Positions 30,001 through 39,841 of a stretch of DNA of 64,000 bases are shown one piece after another. The stretch's first letter is position 1; each line of letters begins with the position of its first letter. Source of the stretch: Cyanobacteriota bacterium. Lineage in GTDB: Bacteria; Cyanobacteriota; Cyanobacteriia; CACIAM-69d. The DNA lies in NCBI GenBank assembly GCA_022402445.1, contig JAKRSF010000013.1, forward strand, positions 62,001-126,000, given 5' to 3'. Made by a program: the position numbers and the translations under genes. The notes below the pieces were generated by a model that was not told where the DNA came from, searched no databases, and worked only from the letters and a program-made list of their open reading frames with translations.

Positions 30001-30024
30001 CGTAGGGGCGGGGTTTTCCCGCCC
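30001..30024. repeat. GC-rich hairpin repeat (GTAGGGG family), copy 1
   Basis: GGGCGGG at 30007-30013, loop GTTTT, CCCGCCC at 30019-30025. It follows the Hsp70-like stop by about 27 bp and lies between that gene and the convergent argB. The sequence GTAGGGGCGGGG leading it recurs, in reverse, at 45412-45435, and a related hairpin lies at 39701. There is no T-tract, so termination is not assured. Confidence 0.65.
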
Positions 30025-30048
30025 AGCCCAGCCCCGCCAAAAAACGCC

Positions 30049-30942
30049 CTAAAAATGCTCCGACGCCACGATCATTGACCCGATCCCCGAATCCGTAAAA
30101 ATTTCCAGCAGCAGCGCATGGGGCACCCGGCCATCGAGGATGTGGGCCGCCCGAACCCCCTGGGCCAGCGATCGCACGCAGCAATTCACCTTGGGGATCA
30201 TGCCACCGGACACAACACCCTTAGCGATCAACTGCCGCGCCTGCTGGATATCCACCTTCGGGATCAGCGTCGATGGGTCGTGGTAGTTCTCCAAAATGCC
30301 CGCCGTATCCGTCAGCAGGATCAGCTTTTCCGCCCCCAACGACGCCGCCAACTCCCCCGCCACCGTATCCGCATTGATGTTGTAGGCTTGGCCCGTCTCA
30401 TCCGCCGCCACGCTCGACACCACGGGGATATAGCCCGCATCCAAGAGCGGTTCAAGGACCGACGGATTGACGCTGCTGACCTCCCCCACAAAGCCGATAT
30501 CTTCCCGGTTGCCCTGCTGACGGGCGCGGATGAGGTTGCCGTCCTTGCCGCATAGGCCGATCGCGGAACCACCCGCCTGGTTGATGAGCGACACCAGTTC
30601 TTTGTTGACCCGCCCCACCAGGACCATTTCCACCACATCCATCGTGGCGGCGTCGGTCACCCGCAGGCCATCGCGGAATTGGGGTTCAATGTTGAGCTTT
30701 TCGAGCCAGGTATTGATTTCCGGGCCGCCCCCATGGACGACGATCGGCCGCAGGCCCACGCAGGCCAAAAAGACCACATCGCGGATGACCTTATCCTTCA
30801 GGCTGCCGTCCTTCATGGCCGCGCCGCCGTACTTGACGACGATTTTCCGGCCGGCGAACTGCTGAATGTAGGGCAGCGCTTCGCTGAGGATGCGGACGCG
30901 GGTGGCTTCGGCCTGTTGGATGTATTCGGTTTCGTTGGGCAT
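30049..30942 (-). CDS. argB: Acetylglutamate kinase
   Basis: 297 residues from the ATG at 30942 ([19 protein letters not shown]). A longer start at 30984 adds 14 residues and is less likely. It phosphorylates N-acetylglutamate, the controlled step of arginine synthesis in cyanobacteria. Motifs: [38 protein letters not shown], and the C-terminal [15 protein letters not shown]. The N-terminal helix (about residues 1-25) is the one found in arginine-sensitive, PII-controlled kinases. The PII gene glnB lies 11 kb away in this window; the two are known partners. Confidence 0.95.
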   Translation of the reverse strand: MPNETEYIQQAEATRVRILSEALPYIQQFAGRKIVVKYGGAAMKDGSLKDKVIRDVVFLACVGLRPIVVHGGGPEINTWLEKLNIEPQFRDGLRVTDAATMDVVEMVLVGRVNKELVSLINQAGGSAIGLCGKDGNLIRARQQGNREDIGFVGEVSSVNPSVLEPLLDAGYIPVVSSVAADETGQAYNINADTVAGELAASLGAEKLILLTDTAGILENYHDPSTLIPKVDIQQARQLIAKGVVSGGMIPKVNCCVRSLAQGVRAAHILDGRVPHALLLEIFTDSGIGSMIVASEHF

Positions 30943-31078
30943 CGTTGGGGGCGGCAGATGGGGTGAACGGTGGGAGCGCGCCAAGCTAAATCTTAAGGGG
31001 GCTGGGGGGGCTGACGCGATCGCGTGTCACGGAATCCTGAATCTTGGGGTTGGCCTGGGGGAGTTCCCTAGGGATGCA

Positions 31079-31654
31079 TCAGGGATGCAGGGCCGCAAGC
31101 TGGGGCAAAAGCTGGGCGAAGGCGCGGCCCCGGTGGCCGATCGCGCGCTTGGTGTCCGGGGGCATGTCCGCGAAGGTTTGGCCCACCTCGGGCACATAGA
31201 AAATCGGGTCGTAGCCAAAGCCGCCGGAGCCCGATCGCGATCGCGCAATTTCCCCCGGACAGATGCCGGTGGTTTCTGCGGCGATGGACCCGTCGGGCCG
31301 CGCCACCACCAGGGCACAAATGAATTCCGCCGCGCGATCGCCGCGATCGCCCAGGGCCGCCAGCAATTTATCAATCCGTTCCCCATCCGTTGCGCCATAG
31401 CGAGCGGAATAGAGCCCCGGTGCCCCATCAAGGGCCGCCACCGCCAACCCCGAATCATCCGCGATCGCCCAGGATTCCGTCGCGATCGCCACCTGGACCG
31501 CCTTGAGCCGCGCATTGGCAATGAACGTATCGCCCGTCTCCTCCACCTCCAGCTCCGGCGGCTTGAGGGCCAACTCCCAGGGGGTACCCACCAGGTAGGC
31601 TTGCATTTCCTTGAGTTTGCCGGGGTTGCCCGTGGCGACGATCAGGGGGGTCAT
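31079..31654 (-). CDS. rdgB: XTP/dITP diphosphatase (RdgB/HAM1)
   Basis: 191 residues. It removes deaminated purine nucleoside triphosphates (ITP, dITP, XTP). Signature blocks: LIVATGNPGKLKEM, EETGDTFIANARLKA, AIADDSGLAVAALDGAPGLYSARY, GYDPIFYVPEVGQTFADM and GHRGRAF. Nothing odd. The gene is 106 bp downstream of a unrelated minus-strand gene start and read leftward. Confidence 0.95.
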   Translation of the reverse strand: MTPLIVATGNPGKLKEMQAYLVGTPWELALKPPELEVEETGDTFIANARLKAVQVAIATESWAIADDSGLAVAALDGAPGLYSARYGATDGERIDKLLAALGDRGDRAAEFICALVVARPDGSIAAETTGICPGEIARSRSGSGGFGYDPIFYVPEVGQTFADMPPDTKRAIGHRGRAFAQLLPQLAALHP

Positions 31655-31664
31655 GGGGAGATAA

Positions 31665-31706
31665 GGCTGGAAGATTGAGGCTGGAAGATCAGAAATCGGA
31701 AGATCG
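31665..31706. repeat. Short tandem repeat, 14-bp (2 x 7) units
   Basis: GGCTGGAAGATTGA (31665-31678) and GGCTGGAAGATCAG (31679-31692) are followed by AAATCGGAAGATCG. The 14-bp phase equals two heptamers, matching the heptanucleotide arrays at 32545 and 45507. Confidence 0.6.
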
Positions 31707-31723
31707 GGAATTAGGGCAATGCC

Positions 31724-32032
31724 CTAGGGATTGAGCAAATTGAGATAGGTCGGGTCGGGGCAGTGGTCCACCACCGGCCACCGGGCGATCGCCTTGCCCT
31801 GGAAGCGCACACACAGGCTCCGGGCGAGGCGCAACTGCGACACGGGCACTTTAACTAACGCCGCCACCGCCATGGCCTCCTCCGTGATCGCACGGCTGGG
31901 GCAATCAATATAGAGCGATCGCCAGCGCCGCACCAGTCGGCAATGGAGCAACACGTTGAGTTGGGTATATTCCGCCCGATTTTCGCGGTAATAGTCCAAA
32001 ATTACCCGCGCCTGTAACGTTGACCCCACCAT
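31724..32032 (-). CDS. Unknown protein, 102 residues
   Basis: I do not recognise the family. The sequence MVGSTLQARVILDYYRENRAEY is followed by LNVLLHCRLVRRWRSLYIDC and AITEEAMAVAALVKVPVSQLRLARSLCVRFQGKAIARWP. It contains three Cys and no membrane segment or signal peptide. The helical pattern with basic and hydrophobic residues would suit a nucleic-acid or protein-binding role, but this is guesswork. HIP1 in the coding region and normal codon use support it as a real gene. It is upstream of rdgB on the same strand. Confidence 0.6.
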   Translation of the reverse strand: MVGSTLQARVILDYYRENRAEYTQLNVLLHCRLVRRWRSLYIDCPSRAITEEAMAVAALVKVPVSQLRLARSLCVRFQGKAIARWPVVDHCPDPTYLNLLNP

Positions 32033-32280
32033 CGCCAGACCTCCTGATCACAAACGCTCCTACTGGCGATTGAACCCCCTTTACCACCGGGCCGTCCGAC
32101 CCTTGAGAAAACTCTTCATGACTGTTTGAATTCCTTCACAGGAACCCGTTTCTCACTCCCCACCGACGGGTTTCCCAACCGGCCCTACCGCGTCCCACCG
32201 CCGCGATCGCCGCCCCCGGAGCCAAAACGGTAAACTGAAAGGCAGCATTTGTAACCCAGCACACCTAAACAGACGCGACC

Positions 32281-32520
32281 ATGGCCACCCTACCGCTAAC
32301 TCCCGAAAACGTAGAAACCACCCTCGACGAACTGCGCCCCTACCTGATGGCGGACGGCGGCAACGTCGAACTCGTCGAAATTGACGGCCCCGTCGTCAAG
32401 CTGCGGCTGCAAGGGGCCTGCGGCTCCTGCCCCAGTTCCGCCATGACCCTGCGCATGGGCATCGAGCGCCGTCTGCGGGAAATCATCCCCGAAATCGCCG
32501 AAGTCGAGCAGGTGATCTAG
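32281..32520 (+). CDS. NifU-like iron-sulfur scaffold (Nfu)
   Basis: 79 residues, only the C-terminal NifU/Nfu domain. The Fe-S-binding CxxC is seen as GACGSCPSS, and the lead [24 protein letters not shown] is typical. In cyanobacteria this single-domain protein is the principal Fe-S scaffold supplying photosystem I and ferredoxins. The ATG at 32281 is the normal start. Tandem repeats begin immediately after its stop codon. Confidence 0.93.
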   Translation: MATLPLTPENVETTLDELRPYLMADGGNVELVEIDGPVVKLRLQGACGSCPSSAMTLRMGIERRLREIIPEIAEVEQVI

Positions 32521-32538
32521 ATCCAGATCCAGATCCAG
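32521..32538. repeat. Hexamer tandem repeat, three units
   Basis: ATCCAG is repeated three times directly after the nfu stop codon. Confidence 0.65.
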
Positions 32539-32544
32539 ACGGGT

Positions 32545-32579
32545 TTTAAGCCTTAAGCCTTAAGTCTTAAGCATCAAGC
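32545..32579. repeat. Heptanucleotide tandem repeat, five units
   Basis: Five 7-bp units in phase, consensus CTTAAGC: TTTAAGC, CTTAAGC, CTTAAGT, CTTAAGC, ATCAAGC. This is the short tandemly repeated heptamer type known from cyanobacteria. Confidence 0.75.
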
Positions 32580-32642
32580 CCGCGCCACCGCCCCCATTTC
32601 ATCACCCATCCAGTTCCAGTCCTCCCAACCTTTCCCGTCACC

Positions 32643-33278
32643 ATGACCGCAACCCAAATCAGCGCCCGCGACCTATTCCGCACCGCCTACGACAACCGCT
32701 ACACCTGGGATAGCGCCTTCCCCGGCTACCGCGCCGATGTGGAAGTGATCCAAGGGGACGAGACCTTTCGCGGCACGGTGGACATCGCCGCCGATCTGAA
32801 ATTGACCATTGAGGGGATCGACCATCCCGAGGTCCAGAAAACCCTAGAGGCCCAACTGCGCGACATCACGGTCCACCGGGTGCGCCGCCCCTTCGAGGCG
32901 AGCCACGGGGAGAATGAGTTTGCCTACGGCGAAACGGACGAAACCGGCGCGGTGGAAATCCAGGTGTCCGGCAAGGCCATGGGCTCGGGCTACAAAATTC
33001 GCGATGGGGTGATTACCCACGTGTCGCGTCCGGTCCATGGGATGCACTTCGAGATTGAAACCCGGTCGGTGTTCCAAACGGGCAGCGGCTATGTGCCGAC
33101 GGAAACCGATGCGGAATTTTTCAAGGATGGTCAGTTGGTGAAGCGCATGACCTATACCGATACCTATGAGGTGGTGGGGGGCTATCCCCTGCTGGCGAAG
33201 CAGGTGCTGACGGCGACGGATCCCGATGGCACGGCGACGGTGACGGAAATTCGCTTCTTGAATTTGGCCCTCCGGTAG
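32643..33278 (+). CDS. DUF3386 family protein
   Basis: 211 residues matching the cyanobacterial and plastid DUF3386 family. The N-terminus ARDLFRTAYDNRYTWDSAFPGYRADV is the family hallmark, followed by beta-rich segments (YKIRDGVITHVSRPVHGMHFEIE). No catalytic motif is known; a lipid- or pigment-related role has been suggested only by fold. No signal peptide or membrane helix. It follows nfu by 122 bp on the same strand. Confidence 0.8.
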   Translation: MTATQISARDLFRTAYDNRYTWDSAFPGYRADVEVIQGDETFRGTVDIAADLKLTIEGIDHPEVQKTLEAQLRDITVHRVRRPFEASHGENEFAYGETDETGAVEIQVSGKAMGSGYKIRDGVITHVSRPVHGMHFEIETRSVFQTGSGYVPTETDAEFFKDGQLVKRMTYTDTYEVVGGYPLLAKQVLTATDPDGTATVTEIRFLNLALR

Positions 33279-33621
33279 GTTCGCTGAATCTGTAATGTTC
33301 TTTGATGGGGCGTTACAGTTCCAGGCGATCGCGCCTTCCTGGACCGTCGTTAGCGGCTGGGGGATGAGATCACCGTGATCCCCGATGGGTGGGGGCGCGA
33401 TCGCGACTTCACAAACCGTAAAAAACCGTAAAACCTTGGCCCTGCTTCCGTGCCGCTGACGGGGGTGGGGCCTTGGGCGTCGGGGGGGAGTCCCGGCAAA
33501 AAACCTAGAATGGACGGTATGGACCCGCCTAGGGGTTGAAGTTGCCGCGATCGCCCCCTTGCAAGTCGTTCTGCGCGATCGCCCCCCGGCCTGTCCCCGA
33601 TCCTCGTTTGGCTCCGTTCCC
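33279..33621. other. Intergenic region before the GH57 gene
   Basis: A 343-bp spacer with no supported gene. It contains the 13-bp palindrome GATCACCGTGATC (33368-33380), a possible operator, and a direct pair of ACCGTAAA (about 33415-33432). Confidence 0.45.
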
Positions 33622-35904
33622 ATGGCCCATCCCCTCTACGTCGCCTTCGTTTGGCACCAGCATCAGCCCCTCTACAAAAGTCGCGGCACCCTCTCGGAAG
33701 GAGTATTAAAGGATCTCCCCGTCGGCGATACCCCCAGTGAAGGGGCCTATCGTCTGCCGTGGGTGCGGCTCCATGGCACGAAGGATTATCTGGACCTGGC
33801 CCAGATCCTCAGCCATTACCCGAAGCTGCACCAGACGTTTAATTTGGTGCCGTCCCTGATTTTGCAGATCGAGGATTATGTCGCCAACCGGGCGATGGAC
33901 CCTTATCTGGCGGCGGCCCTGACTCCCGTCGAGCAGTTGCAGCCGAAGGATTACGAGTTCATCGTCGATCACTTTTTCGATGGCAATCACCACACGTTGG
34001 TGGACCCACACCCGCGCTACCGGGAACTCTATGAGCAGCGGCAGGATAAGGGCCGAAGCTGGTGTTTAGAGCATTGGCGTGGTGAGGAATGGGGTGATCT
34101 GCTGGCGTGGCATAACCTCGCTTGGATTGATCCGCTGTTCTGGGATGATCCGGAGATTGCCGGGTGGCTGAAGCGCGATCGCGGCTTTACGTTGGCCGAT
34201 CGTCAGGCCATTTGGGAAAAGCAGCGGCAAATCATGGCGCGAATTTTGCCCCAGCATCGCCAAATGCAGGAGGCGGGCCAGATTGAAATTACGACGACGC
34301 CCTATACCCATCCGATCCTGCCGCTGCTGATGGATACGGATGCGGGCCGGGTGGCGGTGCCGGGGATGGAGTTGCCCAAAACCCGTTTCCAATACGGCGT
34401 CGATGTGCCCCGCCATCTGCGCAAGGCGAAGGAGGTCTACCGCGATCGCTTTGGCTGCGAACCGAAGGGGCTGTGGCCGTCGGAGCAGTCCGTCAGTCCG
34501 GCGATTTTGCCCGATGTGGCGGCGGCGGGCTTCCAGTGGCTAATCTCCGATGAGGCGGTCCTCGGCTGGACGCTGGGCCATTTCTTCCATCGGGATGCGT
34601 CGGGCAATGTGCTGGAGCCGGAGTTGCTCTATCGCCCCTATCGCCTGGAAACGGAGGCGGGGGAGTTGGCGATTGTCTTCCGGGATCACCGCCTGTCGGA
34701 TTTGATCGGCTTTACCTATGGGGCCATGGATCCGAAGCGGGCGGCGGCGGACCTGGTGGGGCATTTGGAGGCGATCGCGCGATCGCTCAAATACAGCCAG
34801 CCGGACGGGGGCACCACCCTAGAGGAACCGCGCCTGGTGACGATCGCCCTGGACGGCGAAAACTGCTGGGAATATTACGCCCAGGATGGCAAACCGTTCC
34901 TCGAAGCGCTCTACGGCACCCTCAGCGCGATCGACGATATTCAACTGGTGACCGTGGGCGAATTTGTCGAAAAATTCCCGCCCATCGAAACCCTGCCCGC
35001 CGACAAACTCCACAGCGGCTCCTGGGTGGATGGCTCGTTTACGACCTGGATCGGCGATCCCGCCAAAAACCGCGCCTGGGATCTCCTAAAAGCCGCCCGC
35101 GACACGATGGCCGCCCACCCGGAAGCGACAGAGGAAACTAACCCCGCCGCCTGGGAAGCGCTCTACGCCGCAGAAGGGTCCGATTGGTTTTGGTGGTTTG
35201 GCTTCGGCCATTCGTCCAATCAAGATGCCCTATTCGATCGCCTATTCCGGGAGCACCTTTGCGCCATTTATCAAGGCCTCGGGGAACCGGTGCCGGATTC
35301 GCTCCTTGGCCCCATTGAGGTGCATGAGGCCCTGGGCGATCGCCGTCCCCAGAGTTTTATTCACCCGATCATCGACGGGCGCGGCGACGAGCAGGATTGG
35401 GATCGGGCCGGTTGCATCGACGTGGGCGGCGCGCGGGGCACCATGCACCAGGCATCGCCGGTCCAGCGCATCTGGTACGGCGTCGATCACCTGAACTTCT
35501 ACCTGCGGATCGATTTCCAGACCGGTGCGGAACCGGGCAAAACCTGTCCGCGTGATCTCAATTTGGTTTGGTACTACCCCAACCGCCCCGGCATCACCAG
35601 TCCAGCCCCCTTTGCGGCGGTGCCGGATTTTGCCCCGGCCAACTATCGCTTCCGCAACCATCTGGGCATTGATCTGGTGACGGATTATGTCTGGGCCCAG
35701 GAGGCGATCGATAACCATTGCTGGCACAGTCGCCCCACCCGCGCCCAGGCCAAGCGCGATCGCTGCCTAGAGGTGGCGGTGCCCTGGGCGGATCTGCCAG
35801 CGGAACCGGACTGGGATTTGCATTTGATCGTGATCCTCAGCGATCGCGGCCAATATTGCGACGTTCTGCCCCTCGGGAGCACCATCGCGATCGGGATGCC
35901 GTAA
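33622..35904 (+). CDS. Glycoside hydrolase family 57 enzyme with C-terminal beta domain
   Basis: 760 residues from the ATG at 33622 (MAHPLYVAFVWHQHQPLY). A start at 33559 would add 21 residues before the conserved HQHQP and is rejected. GH57 conserved regions are seen: HQHQPLY, the putative nucleophile Glu in GLWPSEQSVSP, the acid/base Asp in FRDHRLSDLIGF and ALDGENCWEYY. After about residue 590 a beta-rich domain (IHPIIDGRGDEQDWD, WYGVDHLNFYLRI) is probably carbohydrate-binding. It likely acts on alpha-1,4 glucans such as glycogen, as a hydrolase or a transferase. malQ also lies in this window. Confidence 0.9.
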   Translation: MAHPLYVAFVWHQHQPLYKSRGTLSEGVLKDLPVGDTPSEGAYRLPWVRLHGTKDYLDLAQILSHYPKLHQTFNLVPSLILQIEDYVANRAMDPYLAAALTPVEQLQPKDYEFIVDHFFDGNHHTLVDPHPRYRELYEQRQDKGRSWCLEHWRGEEWGDLLAWHNLAWIDPLFWDDPEIAGWLKRDRGFTLADRQAIWEKQRQIMARILPQHRQMQEAGQIEITTTPYTHPILPLLMDTDAGRVAVPGMELPKTRFQYGVDVPRHLRKAKEVYRDRFGCEPKGLWPSEQSVSPAILPDVAAAGFQWLISDEAVLGWTLGHFFHRDASGNVLEPELLYRPYRLETEAGELAIVFRDHRLSDLIGFTYGAMDPKRAAADLVGHLEAIARSLKYSQPDGGTTLEEPRLVTIALDGENCWEYYAQDGKPFLEALYGTLSAIDDIQLVTVGEFVEKFPPIETLPADKLHSGSWVDGSFTTWIGDPAKNRAWDLLKAARDTMAAHPEATEETNPAAWEALYAAEGSDWFWWFGFGHSSNQDALFDRLFREHLCAIYQGLGEPVPDSLLGPIEVHEALGDRRPQSFIHPIIDGRGDEQDWDRAGCIDVGGARGTMHQASPVQRIWYGVDHLNFYLRIDFQTGAEPGKTCPRDLNLVWYYPNRPGITSPAPFAAVPDFAPANYRFRNHLGIDLVTDYVWAQEAIDNHCWHSRPTRAQAKRDRCLEVAVPWADLPAEPDWDLHLIVILSDRGQYCDVLPLGSTIAIGMP

Positions 35905-37138
35905 TCACCCCTTGCGGTCAAAGGGGCAGGGCGATCAAATCCCGGCGATCAAAGCCCAGGATTTGGGGCTCGCCCCATCGATCGATGGTGGCTGGGGTGG
36001 GGGTTCAGGTCCCATCCGAGCCACCATTTTGATGCCATTTTTTCAGGATTCGTCCCCCCTCCGGCGACGCTCTTTCCGTCAAACCAGGGCATCGCCACCC
36101 GGTTCAAGGGGACAATTTTTGGAGGGGGCACCGCTTCACCACAACGCCCCAACGGTTGCAAGGAAGCTGGCCTAAAAAGTGGCGAACTATCATCTTTTTT
36201 TAATGGCCCGATTGGGGAATTTAATCATCAAAGTGTGACGGTCAACGGCCCCGGCGACGCCAACTTTGACGCCAATTTTAGGGACCTCTATTCCCCTTCA
36301 AAATCCTTCAGAACTTTGGGTGAGAGGCGTTGGTCCGGTGAAAATCCCGCCCACCCCGAACCGGCATGATGGCCATGCCCGCCGACGGCCACGGGGTTCC
36401 CAACAGCACCCGCCCCCCATCGCGGCGATCGCCCGCCCCCTGAAGCCCCAACCCAGGCCCTAATCTCCGGATCTAGCGCCCTTCCATCCGCGATCGCATC
36501 CCCCCATCCGGCTCACAATCCCCCCCTCATCACCCTTCACAGGGGGCCTTCACCCGCCACCGTCCGGAAACCAATATGAAGGTTTCGTAAAATTATCGAA
36601 ACACAGTGTCCGTTTTAGTTTGTTTTTGAATCATTTTTCAGCCAAAGCCACGCCCCACAAGGGTTTTAGGAATGGCGAACCGCCTTAGCTCCCCCCCAGA
36701 ATCCCCCCCCAGAGGACTAGGCCGCCGCCAGGGATCAACGGAAATTGACGAAGCCCAAAGTCAAACCCATGAACCACAAGGGCTTTAGCCATCTCCCGCC
36801 CTAAAACCCCTAAAAAGAAAATAAAGGTTCCTTGTGAATAAAACCGCCGGAATGTTAAGAAGTAAGACATAACTTCAAGAAAGCCCGACGATCCCAAAGG
36901 AAATCCGACAGTATGAAAGGGAAGATACTATGCATCTCCCTTAACGCGGCCCCTGAAAATCTTCGCCTTTTCTTAAGTCCCTGCCGTAGGGCCATAGGGT
37001 TCAGCCTGCCAGCATCTCTCCGCCTCAGCCCCTCGCTGTAACCGTCCCCTCGCCGTCGGCCCGGTTCGCCCCCCTTCTGCCCTGCGGGGATCGCCCATCA
37101 CGCGCCAGAGCCGTCGTTCATCAGCCCTGAGATCCGCC
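35905..37138. other. Long intergenic region, 1.2 kb
   Basis: No supported gene. Contents: a strong hairpin at 35985-36027; an A/T-richer part at about 36570-36960, unlike the surrounding DNA; a small inverted repeat GTTTCG...CGAAAC (36582-36602) beside ACACAGTGT (36601-36609); and two similar 16-mers, CCCACAAGGGTTTTAG near 36652 and ACCACAAGGGCTTTAG near 36772. A 70-codon minus frame (36685-36897) uses a TTG start and has no family resemblance, so I do not call it. The promoter of the histidine kinase must lie toward the right end. Confidence 0.55.
35985..36030 (+). terminator. Probable intrinsic terminator of the GH57 gene
   Basis: A 9-bp arm ATGGTGGCT pairs with AGCCACCAT. Inside it, after one mismatch, GGGTGGG pairs with CCCATCC (one G-U), around a loop GGTTCAGGT. 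ATTTT follows at once and a second T-run 7 bases later. It begins 80 bp after the stop codon. It looks superficially like a tRNA 3' half (TTCAGGT, CCGAGCC, ACCA), but the fold is a simple hairpin. Confidence 0.55.
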
Positions 37139-39697
37139 ATGCAAGACTGCAACCTCCCCGGCATTATTTACCAATGCCTGACCACACCGGACGGGGCGCT
37201 CTCTTTCCCCTACGTCAGCGATAGCTGTGAACGGCTATTGGGCATCTCGGCGGCGGAGGTGGCGGCGGATCCGGAGCTGCTGTGGGCGGTGCTGTACCCC
37301 GACGATCGCGGCGCGATCCAGGGCAGTTTGCGGCAGGCCCTGGCGGCGGGCACCCCCTGGCGTTGGGAGGGGCGGTTTTTGCTCCGGTCGGGCCAGGTGC
37401 GTTGGATGCACGGCGAAGCGAACCCCACTCCCCAGGGGGATGGCTCGGTCCTGTGGTCCGGTCTGATGATGGACATGACCGAGCAGAAGGCCGAGGAGGC
37501 GGCCCTGGCGGCGGAGCGCGATCGCCTGTGGCAAGCATCGCCGGATCTGCTGGTGGTCATGGGGTTCGACGGGCAATGCCAGTGGGTGAACCCCGCCGTG
37601 ACCCGTGTTTTGGGCTATGAACCGGAGGAATTTGTTGGCTGTCCGTGGCGGGAGCTGGTCCACCGGGACGACTGGGCCGTGACGGTGGCGGAACTGGAGC
37701 GGTTGGCCAGCGGGGGCAAGGGGGGCGGGGGCGTCTTTGAAAACCGCTACCGCACCAAGGGCGATGGCTATTGCTGGATGTCCTGGAAGTTTGTGGCGGT
37801 CCCGGAGGAGGGGGTGGTTTATGCGTCCGGGCGCGATGTGACCCACCGCAAGCGGGCGGAGAAGGATCTGCTGCGCTATAAATATGCGGTCGAGAGTGCC
37901 AGTGACGCGATCGCGATCGCCGATGGGGACGGCCGGCACCTCTACCACAACGCCGCCTTTGCCCGCCTGTTAGAAACCCCCAGCGTCGAAGCCTTCCGCC
38001 AGTGGGGCGGCACCGCCAAAACCTTTTGTGATGCCGCCGTGGCCGAGGCCGCGATCGCCGCCATCCGCAGTGGCCAAGCCTGGAGCGGTGAAGTCACCCA
38101 GCGATCGTGCAACGACAACCCCCTCGAGGTATTCCTGCGGGCCAGCGCCATCACCGATCCCCAGGGCACCGCCGTCGGGCAACTGTTCATCTCCAGCGAC
38201 ATCACCGGCCGCCGCCGCGCCAGCCGCGAACGCCGCCAACTGGCCGCCCTCATTGAACACAGCGCCGACTTCATCGCCCTGCTGTCCCTCGATGGCACCC
38301 CCCTCTACATCAACCCCGCCGGCCTTAGCATGGTGGGCCTTGAGGACATGGAAGCGGCCCGCCTCAAGCATTTGGATGATTTTTTCGAGGTGGAAGATCG
38401 CGCGATCGCCCGCAATCTGATCTACCCCAGCGTCGATGGCACCGGCCAATGGCAGGGGGAATTTCGGTTCTGGCATTTCCAGCGCCAGCGGACGATCCCC
38501 GTGGATTTTCACCTGTTCACCATTCGCCAGCCGGAAACGGGCGAGCCCCTGTGTCTGGCCACCATCACCCGCAACGCCAGCGAACGGAAGGCGGTGGAGC
38601 TGGCCCTGCGGGCGTCGGAATTGCAGTTGCGGCAGCAGGCGGCGGATCTTGAAGAAACCCTCAGCCGCCTCAAGCAAACCCAAACCCAGCTCATCCACCA
38701 GGAGAAAATGTCGAGCCTGGGGCAGTTGGTGGCGGGGGTGGCCCATGAGATCAATAACCCGGTCAGCTTCATCTATGGCAATGTGAAGCACGCCCAGGAA
38801 TATACGATGTCGCTCCTGAAGGCGGTGCAGCACCTGCGATCGGCGGTTGGCCCCCTAGAGGATCATCCGGAGCTGGAGGCGGCCCTGGATGCGTTGGATT
38901 TGGACTATATCGAAGAGGATTTGCCCCATTTGCTGGCGTCGATGCAGGTGGGGGCCGATCGCATCAAGGGCATTGTGAAGTCACTGCGGACGTTTTCGCG
39001 GATGGATGAGGCGGATCTCAAGGGGGTGGATCTGCACGATGGCCTCGACAGTACCCTGCTGATTTTGCAGCATCGTCTCAAGGGCAATGGCGATCGCCCC
39101 AGCATTGATCTGGTGAAGCGCTATGGGTCGCTGCCGGTGGTGGAGTGCTATCCGGGGCTGCTCAATCAGGTGTTTATGAATGTGCTGACCAATGCGATCG
39201 ATGCCCTGGAGGAGTCGGGGGTGACCCTATGCAAGCTTGATCGCGGGGAGGGGGCGCGGCCTCGCATTGAGATTGAAACCCGGCGATCGCCCAACGGCGA
39301 TCGCGTGATTGTGGCCATCTCGGACAATGGCCCCGGCATTCCCGAGAGCATCCGCCGCAATCTCTTTGATCCGTTTTTCACCACGAAGGATGTGGGCAAG
39401 GGGACGGGGTTGGGCCTGTCGATTTCCTATCAAATCGTGACGGAGCAGCATCGGGGGCGGCTGGAGTGCCAGTCCCAGCCCGGAGTGGGCACCACGTTCG
39501 AGATTGAGGTGCCCCTGGTGCAAAAGCTGCGATCGCCCGTCAATCCGGCGGATGATCTGACCCACGGCCATGCGGCGACGGTGCTGGCGAGCTACCGGGC
39601 GTCGGTTCTGGGCGATCGCCGGGGGCGGCTGGCGGAGGTGCGGCGGCCTGACCTGGAACTGACCCTGGGGCTCCACGGCCAAAGTGAGGCGTCCTAG
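37139..39697 (+). CDS. Multi-PAS sensor histidine kinase
   Basis: 852 residues, cytosolic (no membrane segment or signal peptide). Four PAS/PAC repeats are recognisable at about 5-115, 125-245, 245-365 and 370-490; the third is less clear. A coiled linker ([22 protein letters not shown]) leads to an H-box [17 protein letters not shown] with the phosphorylated His. The ATPase has N-box [11 protein letters not shown]1 DNGPGIP, F-box FDPFFTTK and G2 GKGTGLGLS. The long helical HisKA insertion (about 575-640) fits the kinases related to NtrB/HWE-like complexes. The ligand is unknown. There is no adjacent response regulator, so it is an orphan kinase. Convergent with the penicillin-binding protein gene. 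Confidence 0.92.
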   Translation: MQDCNLPGIIYQCLTTPDGALSFPYVSDSCERLLGISAAEVAADPELLWAVLYPDDRGAIQGSLRQALAAGTPWRWEGRFLLRSGQVRWMHGEANPTPQGDGSVLWSGLMMDMTEQKAEEAALAAERDRLWQASPDLLVVMGFDGQCQWVNPAVTRVLGYEPEEFVGCPWRELVHRDDWAVTVAELERLASGGKGGGGVFENRYRTKGDGYCWMSWKFVAVPEEGVVYASGRDVTHRKRAEKDLLRYKYAVESASDAIAIADGDGRHLYHNAAFARLLETPSVEAFRQWGGTAKTFCDAAVAEAAIAAIRSGQAWSGEVTQRSCNDNPLEVFLRASAITDPQGTAVGQLFISSDITGRRRASRERRQLAALIEHSADFIALLSLDGTPLYINPAGLSMVGLEDMEAARLKHLDDFFEVEDRAIARNLIYPSVDGTGQWQGEFRFWHFQRQRTIPVDFHLFTIRQPETGEPLCLATITRNASERKAVELALRASELQLRQQAADLEETLSRLKQTQTQLIHQEKMSSLGQLVAGVAHEINNPVSFIYGNVKHAQEYTMSLLKAVQHLRSAVGPLEDHPELEAALDALDLDYIEEDLPHLLASMQVGADRIKGIVKSLRTFSRMDEADLKGVDLHDGLDSTLLILQHRLKGNGDRPSIDLVKRYGSLPVVECYPGLLNQVFMNVLTNAIDALEESGVTLCKLDRGEGARPRIEIETRRSPNGDRVIVAISDNGPGIPESIRRNLFDPFFTTKDVGKGTGLGLSISYQIVTEQHRGRLECQSQPGVGTTFEIEVPLVQKLRSPVNPADDLTHGHAATVLASYRASVLGDRRGRLAEVRRPDLELTLGLHGQSEAS

Positions 39698-39700
39698 TAG

Positions 39701-39719
39701 GGGTTGGGTTTCCCAACCC
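39701..39719. repeat. GC-rich hairpin repeat, copy 2 (variant)
   Basis: GGGTTGGG, TTT loop, CCCAACCC: a perfect 8-bp stem starting four bases after the kinase stop codon, preceded by GTAGG. It belongs with the hairpins at 30007 and 45412. It lies between convergent genes. Confidence 0.65.
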
Positions 39720-39841
39720 GCCCCCACGCGATCGCCAAAAAACCGTTCGACGGAAAAAGAACTCGCGGGATCACCCCCAGCCGGTGCGTTCGAGGTGGCG
39801 GCACGATCGCGGGATTATCACCTAACCAAACGCGCCCGACC

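Noticed and set aside
35967-36026. tRNA gene
   Set aside because: Only 60 nt, no D-arm and an off-consensus T-loop (TTCAGGT); the simple hairpin fits better.
36685-36897. A 70-codon minus-strand frame in the A/T-rich island
   Set aside because: TTG start, no ribosome site, no recognisable domain.
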